Shown here: positions 33,485 through 39,683 of the stretch, in pieces | Numbering within the stretch: the stretch's first letter is position 1 | Layout of the letters: each line of letters opens with the position of its first letter | Assembly: GCA_009699015.1 (NCBI GenBank) | Contig: WLOY01000013.1 | Span: 1-41,206 of the forward strand | Direction of reading: 5' to 3' | Origin: Actinomycetota bacterium | Lineage (GTDB): Bacteria > Actinomycetota > Actinomycetes > S36-B12 | Length of the DNA: 41,206 nt | Made by a program: the position numbers and the translations under genes | The notes under the pieces: generated by a model | What the model was told of the DNA's origin: nothing | What the model saw: only the letters and a program-made list of their open reading frames with translations | Databases searched by the model: none

Positions 33485-33879
33485 CAGGTGAGTTCGGCCC
33501 GGATTAACGCGAGGGCTGGGATGTCTGCAGGAGCCCAGGGGATTGTCTCCAATTCATCTGGCGGCAACCATTTAATGGAAGTGTGCTCTGTCAGTTTCGG
33601 GGTACCCGCCACGAGACGGCAGTAGAAAGTGGTGAGCGTGACCTCGCCGAACTCATACTCGTGCGTCGTCGTAGTCACCTCGCGCCCAACCTCGACGGTG
33701 CATCCGAGCTCCTCGGTGATCTCACGCATCAGAGCGGCTTGCTTCGACTCACCCTGTTCGATCTTGCCGCCGGGGAACTCCCACAGACCGGGCAGGTTGC
33801 CATCGTCACCCCGTTGCGCGCACATCACAAGCCCGCCCCTTGTGATGACCGCCCCAACCACGTGAATCTGCTTCGGCAC
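33484..33879 (-). CDS. NUDIX hydrolase (MutT-like dNTP pyrophosphohydrolase)
   Basis: 131-residue MutT-type protein with a perfect Nudix box at residues 37-59 (GGKIEQGESKQAALMREITE then ELG). The opening VVGAVITRGGLVMCAQRG and the L-P-G-L-W-E-F-P-G-G-K context match (d)NTP pyrophosphohydrolases such as 8-oxo-dGTPase. GTG start with a strong AAGGAGGA. Its TGA shares a base with the helicase ATG (TGATG), so the pair is translationally coupled. It could clean the nucleotide pool or act on a nucleotide signal for the helicase partner. Confidence 0.9.
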   Translation of the reverse strand: MPKQIHVVGAVITRGGLVMCAQRGDDGNLPGLWEFPGGKIEQGESKQAALMREITEELGCTVEVGREVTTTTHEYEFGEVTLTTFYCRLVAGTPKLTEHTSIKWLPPDELETIPWAPADIPALALIRAELT

Positions 33880-34000
33880 GGGTCCTCCTTAGATGCAGCA
33901 AGCTTAGTGCGAGGTTGAACGATGACCGCGATCATCGACCTGATTCATGTGCGCATGGTCGGTCGCCTGACACCGTCAAGAAGTCTTCAAGGGAGACCCG

Positions 34001-34147
34001 CTAGCCGCTTGACGCGGGCGGTTCAACAGGCTCGGTTCTCTGCCAGATCGCGACGGTGGACCCCCAGATCTGGCGTGCCGCTCGCCTGATGGATTCCTCG
34101 TCATCCCAGTCGATTCCGCTGAGGTCGAAGACGAGTCGTTCACTCAT
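34001..34147 (-). CDS. Small acidic protein of unknown function
   Basis: 48 residues (MSERLVFDLSGIDWDDEESI then RRAARQIWGSTVAIWQRTEP). AAGGAG lies six bases before the ATG at 34147, which argues for real translation. The DWDDEES stretch followed by a basic amphipathic helix is reminiscent of small antitoxin or regulatory proteins, but no family is recognised. The flanks are a NUDIX gene on the same strand and recombinase debris on the other. Confidence 0.45.
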   Translation of the reverse strand: MSERLVFDLSGIDWDDEESIRRAARQIWGSTVAIWQRTEPVEPPASSG

Positions 34148-34272
34148 GTCGCGCTCCTTGGCTCGGCCTTCCCGTCCGGTTTCCCAGGCGGGCAGCTCTT
34201 CCTCCGGGGCCACCGTCGTGATCGAGCTGGGCGGTTGGCAGGTGGCCGGCCGGAGGGCTTGAGGCCACCTTC

Positions 34273-35103
34273 TTGAGCAACGTCAGTATGCCACGGCGAT
34301 CTGACACGGTCACACATGCGAGAACGGCATGGGACGACGCAAGGGGAGTGAGGGCTCGGTTCGGCTCACGCCGGGAGGGTCGGGGATATCGACGCGCGGA
34401 AGAACTCGGCGCTCGCTCCGATCGCCATCAGGGCTGTGTGCGACTACCGGAGCGTGCTCGAGAACCACGACGCCCTGGCGGCCGACGGGGTTGGTATGCG
34501 GACGATCTCGAACGCCCGCCCTGTGCTGGGTGCAGCGCTCGCCTGCTGATCGCTCTTCTCGGATGGTGTGGGCTGCGCTGGAGCGAGGGCGTCAGCCTGC
34601 ACGAGCAGGCCGTCTGGCGTGACCGGCCGCAGATCACCATCGATCGCGTGCTCGTGCGCCGATCGCAGAGCGACGTGGACGCGGATACCGGCTTCGGCCT
34701 GCACCTGTTGGAGAACAACTACTGGCAGCAGGAGCCACCGAAGGCGGGCGTGACCGCCACCGTGCCGCTCCCTCGGCCGATCATCTCCCCGGGCTACACC
34801 CACAGCATTGGCGTGCTCGACAACACGAACTGGCGACGCGATGTGTGGCTGCCGGCCCGAGAGGCCGCGCTGCTGCGGCACTCGGACAAGAAGACCACGG
34901 AGCGGCACTATGCGAGGGCGATGCAGGAACGGGCCCACGACCGGGCTCGCCGGCATGTGCTGATCGACAAGGGGGAGAGTCTCGGCGACCGACTGGAAGT
35001 ACTGTGGTTTGCTTGGGTGAAGGTCTTCCCAGACATCATCTCCAAGCTCGGCATGGACGCCGACAACGTCATCGACCTCGACGAGCGACGTCGGTCGATT
35101 TGA
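34273..35103 (+). pseudogene. Tyrosine recombinase/integrase remnant A
   Basis: The C-terminal half is recognisable: LLIALLGWCGLRWSEGVSL carries the first catalytic Arg, and LRHSDKKTTERHYARAMQER carries the final His/Tyr segment. The block between, holding the second catalytic Arg (compare DLRAFAASVLLDSG in remnant B), is deleted at WLPAREAALLRHS. Upstream, coding character switches frame: SVLENHDALAADGVGMRTIS reads in a different frame. So the gene has a frameshift and an internal deletion and should be inactive. A 45-bp element follows 25 bp after the stop. Confidence 0.7.
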
Positions 35104-35128
35104 TGGCTGGACGGGTCGGTTTCGTGAG

Positions 35129-35173
35129 GAAGTTGATGAGTTCAAATACATCAGCGCGGGGTGCATCAACTTC
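35129..35173 (+). repeat. 45-bp recombinase-associated element, copy 2 (perfect inverted arms)
   Basis: GAAGTTGATG (35129-35138) and its exact reverse complement CATCAACTTC (35164-35173) flank a 25-nt centre that includes GCGCGGGG. Located 25 bp behind recombinase remnant A. The large centre argues against a simple terminator; a recombination site or recombinase-binding palindrome is more likely. Confidence 0.65.
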
Positions 35174-35218
35174 GCGCGGGGGCATGGGCGCCCCGTTTTG
35201 CGGCTTATTCAGTCCAGG

Positions 35219-35286
35219 GCGGGTACCGGCAGTCTACCGGTACCCGCCATTGCAGTTGCGGCCGAAGTACCGGTATTCTGCCGGTA
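35219..35286 (+). promoter_or_regulatory. Toxin-antitoxin promoter with two palindromic operators
   Basis: Operator 1: GCGGGTACCGG-7 nt-CCGGTACCCGC (35219-35247), 11-bp perfect arms. Operator 2: TACCGG-7 nt-CCGGTA (35268-35286), sharing the core and spacer length, 44 bp downstream (about four helical turns). Promoter: TTGCAG (35250-35255), 18-bp spacer, TATTCT (35274-35279), six bases, ATG at 35286. Operator 2 covers the -10 and the start codon. No Shine-Dalgarno, so the transcript is probably leaderless and autorepressed by the DUF1778 protein. Confidence 0.7.
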
Positions 35287-35576
35287 TGAAGACTGAGGAT
35301 CAGACCGAGGCACTAGAGCGCATCGAGACCCGCGTCAGTCCTGCCGACCGGGCTCGGATCGGTGCGGCCGCGGTTGCCCGGCACGAGTCCGTCGCGCGAT
35401 TCGTCCAGCGCGCTGCCCTCAAGGAGGCCGACGACGTCCTTGGACGCGAGGTCGACGTCACCAGGATGCCCGTAGATCAGTTCGAAGATCTCCTGGCCGC
35501 ACTCGACCGACCGGCCGAGCCGATTCCTGAGATCGTGCAACTCGCAGCGAGCGACCGTGCCTTCTCTCGACGCTAG
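35286..35576 (+). CDS. DUF1778 (TacA-like) ribbon-helix-helix antitoxin
   Basis: 96-residue antitoxin. N-terminal RHH (ERIETRVSPADRARIGAAAV, SVARFVQRAALKEADDVLG) typical of DUF1778/TacA, followed by the linker and C-terminal tail (FEDLLAALDRPAEPIPEIVQ, then LAASDRAFSRR) that wraps the GNAT toxin. The stop TAG shares a base with the toxin GTG. Two matched palindromes in front indicate autoregulation. The pairing with a GNAT toxin is the classic TacAT arrangement. Confidence 0.9.
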   Translation: MKTEDQTEALERIETRVSPADRARIGAAAVARHESVARFVQRAALKEADDVLGREVDVTRMPVDQFEDLLAALDRPAEPIPEIVQLAASDRAFSRR

Positions 35577-36547
35577 TGGCGCTCCTCTCCGAGGCTCTGT
35601 CTGACCACCACGACCTCGACCCTTTCGAGTCTGATCGGGTGGAACTGAATCAGTGGCTTAAGCAAGAGGCGCGCAGGGCTCATCACGCCGGCACTGCTCG
35701 CGTCACGGTCTGGACCGACGAGGTAACGGGGGTCGTCGTGGGCTACTACGCGATCGCGCCAACCAACGTTGCTCCTGACGGACTCAGCAGGAAAGCGCGC
35801 GCCGGACTGTCGGGCCCGATCCCCGGATACCTGATCGCGAAGCTGGCGCTGAGCCAACAGTTGATGGGCACCGGACTGGGCGGTCAACTGTTGCTTGACG
35901 TATTGGAGACTGTGGCAGCAGCAGCCAACGTGGCCGGTGGGCGTCTCGTCGTCGTGGACGCGATAAACGAGAGAGCCCACGGGTTCTATGCGCACTACGG
36001 GTTCACGCCGATCGCGGGCGGCATGCGACTCTTCGCTCGGATCGATGCCGTGAGCGCGTCTATCGCGCACGCCCAATACGGGGCAGCCGGTGGTGACACG
36101 AGTGCGGTCGCGGCGGGCTTGCGTTGGGCAGTGTCCGGTGAACCTGAGTACGTCTTGATCCTCCAGATCGAACCGGTCGCGCACCAGGCCAAGGGGAGCG
36201 GTGCGGCCCACGATGCCGTCTCCGACATCTTCACGCAGCTCGGGTTTCAGACGATCGGTCGACTGTCTGATGCCCTGGCACGGGCGGGGGCCGGCGCCCA
36301 CTGTCGAATCGACTCGCCGCGGCACGCGACGATCGTCGCTCGGCTTGATACAGGTGCGGCAATCGACGTTCCCATCCCCCATGACCGCCCCGATCTGAAC
36401 GAGCACCTTTCGGCGCAGGGTTTCGCGAGTGTCTACATCACAACAAACAGCATCGGGCACGACGGGCTACTCGATCGCGGCCTGTTCGAGCGCGACAGTG
36501 CCCGCGGACACGTCATGGGCGCCGAGGTGGTTGTCATCCGGGACTGA
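35576..36547 (+). CDS. TacT-like GNAT toxin with extra C-terminal region
   Basis: 323 residues, about twice the usual 160-175 of TacT toxins. Residues 1-165 are the GNAT toxin, which in this family acetylates aminoacyl-tRNA: LSDHHDLDPFESDRVELNQW at the start, acetyl-CoA loop QQLMGTGLGGQLL, and the closing HGFYAHYGFTPI. Residues ~166-323 (WAVSGEPEYVLILQIEPVAH ... MGAEVVVIRD) are an additional mixed alpha/beta part with no motif I can name; it does not repeat the GNAT motifs. The GTG start overlaps the antitoxin stop. The frame is clean throughout, so the extension is real rather than a sequencing run-on. Confidence 0.85.
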   Translation: MALLSEALSDHHDLDPFESDRVELNQWLKQEARRAHHAGTARVTVWTDEVTGVVVGYYAIAPTNVAPDGLSRKARAGLSGPIPGYLIAKLALSQQLMGTGLGGQLLLDVLETVAAAANVAGGRLVVVDAINERAHGFYAHYGFTPIAGGMRLFARIDAVSASIAHAQYGAAGGDTSAVAAGLRWAVSGEPEYVLILQIEPVAHQAKGSGAAHDAVSDIFTQLGFQTIGRLSDALARAGAGAHCRIDSPRHATIVARLDTGAAIDVPIPHDRPDLNEHLSAQGFASVYITTNSIGHDGLLDRGLFERDSARGHVMGAEVVVIRD

Positions 36548-36720
36548 AGGACCCCGCCCGCATTCGAGGCCTAGGTGGAGGCTCGCATCGCTTTATCTTC
36601 CGCCAGTTATCCACAGATCGTGAATTCGTGCGGTGAAAAGAAGGAGCAGAAGCTTGATTCTCTCTCCAGTAAGTGGGAAAGAGATTGCGGAAAGTTATTG
36701 CTAAGCAACGATTTGGCTGG
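36548..36720. other. AT-richer non-coding segment with a DnaA-box-like site
   Basis: No gene. Contains TTATCCACA (36607-36615), a perfect single DnaA-box consensus, and the small palindrome TTGCT-a-AGCAA (36698-36708), directly beside a tRNA fragment. Base composition is lower in GC than its neighbours. Likely part of an integrated element's attachment or replication region. Confidence 0.45.
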
Positions 36721-36761
36721 TGGCCAGGGGCGGGTCGAACCGCCGACCTTCCGATTTTCAG
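36721..36761 (-). other. tRNA-Phe 3' fragment (attachment-site scar)
   Basis: Read on the minus strand, these 41 nt match the actinobacterial tRNA-Phe from the anticodon loop (CTGAAAAT, anticodon GAA) through the variable and T arms (GTCGGCGGTTCGACC) to the acceptor end (CCTGGCCA). One base is missing from the T-loop (six instead of seven nucleotides). The 5' half of the tRNA is absent. Such 3' fragments are duplicated when integrases use tRNA genes as attB, so this is probably an attL/attR remnant, not a functional tRNA. Confidence 0.72.
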
Positions 36762-36821
36762 ACCCTCCACATCTAAGAAGCTATCCCACGGAATTGTTGG
36801 TAATCAACGGTTTTCGCGCAT

Positions 36822-36855
36822 CCAGACCCACTGAGAACCACCCAGACTCACCGAG
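36822..36855. repeat. Two 14-bp direct repeats beside the tRNA fragment
   Basis: CCAGACCCACTGAG (36822-36835) and CCAGACTCACCGAG (36842-36855) match at 12 of 14 positions, with 20-bp spacing (two helical turns). Position and phasing suit integrase arm-type binding sites next to the attachment core. Confidence 0.5.
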
Positions 36856-36898
36856 ATAGGGCAGAAGATAGGACAGAAATGAGGTGATGTCCGCAGGG

Positions 36899-37426
36899 CT
36901 ACTTAGGCAGTCTCCGTGGTCTTGCAAGATGGCTCAACACCGTAGGCTGGCAGCCGGGCCAGTCCGCTAACGGTCTGCGGTGCCTCATAACGATGCGCGC
37001 CACGCGACTTTCGGCCGCTATCGGGTCCTCGTCTTCCCAGACACGCACGCTCAGCCATCGAGCATCGGCCAGCAGAACGTCGGTCTGCCGATCCCGCTCG
37101 ACGTTCCGTGCGAGCTTCGGCCCCTAATAGTCGAAGTTGGCCTTGGGGCTGGTTCCAGGCTCTGGACAGGGATGCCACAAGCAGCCGTCGACGAAGGCCG
37201 CCACCCTGGCACGACGGAAGACCAGGTCGGCTGTCCGCCGTACTGGCTTCAGTGGCCGCGCCGCAATACGGTAGCGAAAGCCCAGGGCGTGAAGGCGCCA
37301 ACGAAGCGCCATCTCTGGACCGGTATCTCGCGAGCGATTGGCTTGCAAGACTCGCCGCCGCGCAGGTGTCGACGCCGACGACTCGGCGGTCGTCACCGCA
37401 AGCAAGTCTCGAGAGTCGATCGGCAC
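36899..37426 (-). pseudogene. vsr: Very-short-patch repair endonuclease (Vsr) with amber codon
   Basis: Vsr normally nicks T:G mismatches left by deamination at methylated cytosines. Recognisable: RSRDTGPEMALRWRLHALGF, the catalytic-region FVDGCLWHPC, and KANFDY. Directly after FDY the frame has TAG (37126-37124) where relatives have Trp (TGG). The same frame then continues with the rest of the enzyme (GPKLARNVERDRQTDVLLAD, LSVRVWEDEDP) until a stop at 36899. A single G-to-A change explains the break. The N-terminal 100 residues alone lack the final helices and are unlikely to be active. Confidence 0.8.
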
Positions 37427-37513
37427 GCAGCAATTGTGTCGGCTCGCTAAGTGAAGTCGTCACGACCTTGGAAGGGGACTCCACGCCAATCGCGCGGCGA
37501 CTACAGTCCAGGC

Positions 37514-38488
37514 ATGCGGGGGTTGGGGGACTACATCGATCTGACCTTGGCCCAGGCGGAGCAGCAGTGGAAGAGTGCCCTGTCGCGCGTTCCGGCCAAG
37601 CGCCAGGTGCCCTTCGAGCCGATCGAGACCCTCCTGTCGCTGGGTGCCTCGTTCCTTGTCAACCACCGCCATTACGGCGGGAGCACCGCTCAGCGGGCTG
37701 TTTCGCCTATTCCCGAGTTGGCGACGTTGTTCCGTCGGCCTAACTCGAGCATCTTGGCGAAGATGGCCAATCTGGATGGAAGTCGACGAAACGGCGCGAA
37801 ACACGACCTACTTGCGGGCACGCGCCTTCGCGAGCGTCCGGATGACTACGCCGGGATCTACCGAACGATCTTCGCTGCAGCGCGAGCTGTGGGTATCCCT
37901 CAGGATCAGTTGCCGGACTTCCTGGGTCTTGAATTTGGCGGATCGCTCCACCTACTTGGGCAAGCCGAGTTAGAAGAATCGGTTGTGGAGGAAGCTCTGT
38001 CCGGCGAGGTGCGCCGCTGGGCGGAAGTCCGGCCAGATCTCACAGAGGCGGAAACGGAGAGGTTGCTTGTAGCCAGGACGCGCGTTGGCCAACACGTATT
38101 CGCAAGCCACGTTCTGGACAACTGCGGTCACAAGTGCGTTTTCTGCGGGCTCGAGTTGGGGAAGGCGGCTGCGCCAAGAATGCTCGTGGCCAGCCACATC
38201 AAGCCATGGAAAGACAGCAGCGCTCGCGAGCGGCTTGATCACAGAAATGGACTGGCGGCCTGCCCGATCCACGATGTTGCCTTTGATGCGGGACTCATCA
38301 CCGTGAATGGGGGATTGAAGATTCACCTGTCGGAGAAGCTCCAGCAGGGCATGCTCGACGATCCCGTTGCATCGTCCTATTTCGCCCGCCCGCCGTTGCG
38401 GGAAACGATCCTGCTGCCAGCATCGGCGGACCACCCTGGGACCGAGTACTTGGCCTGGCACAAGGACAGGATCTTCGAGGCAGCGTGA
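37514..38488 (+). CDS. HNH restriction endonuclease-like protein
   Basis: 324 residues from ATG 37514. The C-terminal HNH nuclease (HNH_2 type) has a CGHKCVFCG zinc knuckle, VASHIKPWKDS with the first His, DHRNGLAACPIHDVAFDAGL with Asn and the second His. The N-terminal ~200 residues are a helical/target-recognition part (FRRPNSSILAKMANLDGSRR, typical of type II restriction-linked HNH proteins). TACAGT (37502-37507) lies six bases before this ATG, which favours it over an in-frame GTG at 37451. Divergent from vsr. No cytosine methyltransferase accompanies it in the window. Confidence 0.82.
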   Translation: MRGLGDYIDLTLAQAEQQWKSALSRVPAKRQVPFEPIETLLSLGASFLVNHRHYGGSTAQRAVSPIPELATLFRRPNSSILAKMANLDGSRRNGAKHDLLAGTRLRERPDDYAGIYRTIFAAARAVGIPQDQLPDFLGLEFGGSLHLLGQAELEESVVEEALSGEVRRWAEVRPDLTEAETERLLVARTRVGQHVFASHVLDNCGHKCVFCGLELGKAAAPRMLVASHIKPWKDSSARERLDHRNGLAACPIHDVAFDAGLITVNGGLKIHLSEKLQQGMLDDPVASSYFARPPLRETILLPASADHPGTEYLAWHKDRIFEAA

Positions 38489-38515
38489 GTTCGGCCGAGG
38501 CGGGTAGCGGGTGCA

Positions 38516-38977
38516 TCACACGAGGAAGTAGCGAACTGCATCAAGCACCGCGAGCAGGCCGGGTTTCGTAACCGTGGCGCCTCGAGACGCGTAGTCCGGG
38601 TGCCAGCTTTCTCCGCTTGCCTCGACGATGCATCTTGCGAGGTCGGGCTTTCCTAGACGCTCATCGATGCCGAGCCCGAGGCGGTCGTTGATTAGCACGA
38701 AAATGGTCCTCGGCTCAGTGGAGCCTGTGAACATGGGCGGCGGGGGTACACCGATCTCATGCGCCAGTTCATAGACGATGTCGAGCTTTCGAGCTCCCTG
38801 CGCCCACATCACGTCGACATGCCGCAGGCTCACATTGGCTCCTGGATGCTCGAGATCTGCGACTCTGTCCACGCGGTGACTTTCGACAGGCTGCTTTCGC
38901 CGGGGTTCGTCCCAACAAGGAGCGACGACAACCGTATGCGATCCAGCACGACAGTTCTTGCGGCGAGCGAATTCCAA
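38516..38977 (-). CDS. Conserved-looking protein of unknown function, possibly 5'-broken
   Basis: 153 residues. The last ~105 have good codon character (DVMWAQGARKLDIVYELAHE, PRTIFVLINDRLGLGIDERL, HPDYASRGATVTKPGLLAVL). The first ~45 are Arg/Cys-rich and less convincing. In the neighbouring frame, minus-strand codons at about 38830-39060 also look coding (LSGWLALDHDPATALAIPDV), which suggests one longer gene with a frameshift whose 5' end was lost when recombinase sequence was placed next to it. Family not recognised; it lies next to restriction genes and could be a defence or repair component. Confidence 0.45.
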   Translation of the reverse strand: MEFARRKNCRAGSHTVVVAPCWDEPRRKQPVESHRVDRVADLEHPGANVSLRHVDVMWAQGARKLDIVYELAHEIGVPPPPMFTGSTEPRTIFVLINDRLGLGIDERLGKPDLARCIVEASGESWHPDYASRGATVTKPGLLAVLDAVRYFLV

Positions 38978-39136
38978 TCCTCACCGGCCGCAATCACATC
39001 CGGTATGGCAAGTGCGGTTGCTGGGTCATGGTCGAGAGCAAGCCACCCAGACAAACGCGCACATCGACATCGGTCGCCTTGTGTACGTAGTCCTTCTCGA
39101 CAGTCACCTGCGCAAGCAGGACGGGAAAGCCTGACC

Positions 39137-39451
39137 TCCCGTCCGGGAAAGGACCTGCGTGCTTTCGCGGCCTCGGTGCTGCTGGACAGCGGAAGCAGTC
39201 TCACGGAGGCCGCCCTGATGCTGCGACATGCTGACAAGAAGACCACCGAAAGGCATTACGCCCGGGCGATGCAGGAGCGCGCCCATGACCGTTCAAGGCG
39301 GGACGTGCAGATCGATCGGGGGGCGAGCCTGCCCGAGCGTCTTGACGCTCTATGGGAGGCGTGGGAGGGGGCCTTCCCGAACGTTGTCCCACGGCTAGGG
39401 ATGGGCTGGAGCACTGTCACGGATCTCGAGTCTCGACGCAGGCTCGTCTGA
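39137..39451 (+). pseudogene. Tyrosine recombinase/integrase remnant B
   Basis: About 104 C-terminal residues of a recombinase closely related to remnant A. DLRAFAASVLLDSGSSLTEA contains the second catalytic Arg region and LRHADKKTTERHYARAMQER the His and catalytic Tyr. The tail (LPERLDALWEAWEGAFPNVV) also matches A. Nothing recombinase-like precedes it: sequence before 39137 codes on the other strand. So it is a truncated 3' end. A 45-bp element related to the one behind remnant A follows 36 bp after its stop. Confidence 0.75.
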
Positions 39452-39487
39452 CGTCGGGTCGAGGCTTTCTGAGGGTCGAATCGTGAC

Positions 39488-39532
39488 AACGTTGATAAGT
39501 TCATGTGCTTTGGCGCGGGATGTATCAATTCA
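39488..39532 (+). repeat. 45-bp recombinase-associated element, copy 3
   Basis: Ungapped match to copy 2 (about 31 of 45). The arms GTTGATA (39491-39497) and TATCAAT (39523-39529) still pair (one G-T), although the innermost pair has changed from G-C to A-T, a compensatory change. The centre keeps GCGCGGG. Located directly behind recombinase remnant B. Confidence 0.6.
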
Positions 39533-39683
39533 ATGGAACCCGGGTGCCGTCCTTCACCACGGGATTCCCCACGCATGCCGGGCGCGCCAGTGGAACATTG
39601 CGACACCAAAATGCCAGAAAACTTCTTTAAGGAGAATTAGCTGGTGTTGGCGTGTGGCATTCTTGATACTAAGAAGCCAGTAA

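Noticed and set aside
35129..35173. Simple intrinsic terminator behind recombinase remnant A
   Set aside because: The 25-nt centre is too large for an efficient hairpin and contains the conserved GCGCGGG block shared with the other copies.
36607..36615. Replication origin
   Set aside because: A single DnaA box without clustered boxes, an AT-rich unwinding region or a replication gene is not enough.
36721..36761. Functional tRNA-Phe gene
   Set aside because: Only the 3' part from the anticodon loop onward is present, with a T-loop deletion and no D arm or 5' acceptor strand.
29599..39532. 45-bp elements as integron attC sites
   Set aside because: The arms read GTTGATG/CATCAAC, which does not fit the GTTRRRY/RYYYAAC core of attC sites, and there is no integron integrase.
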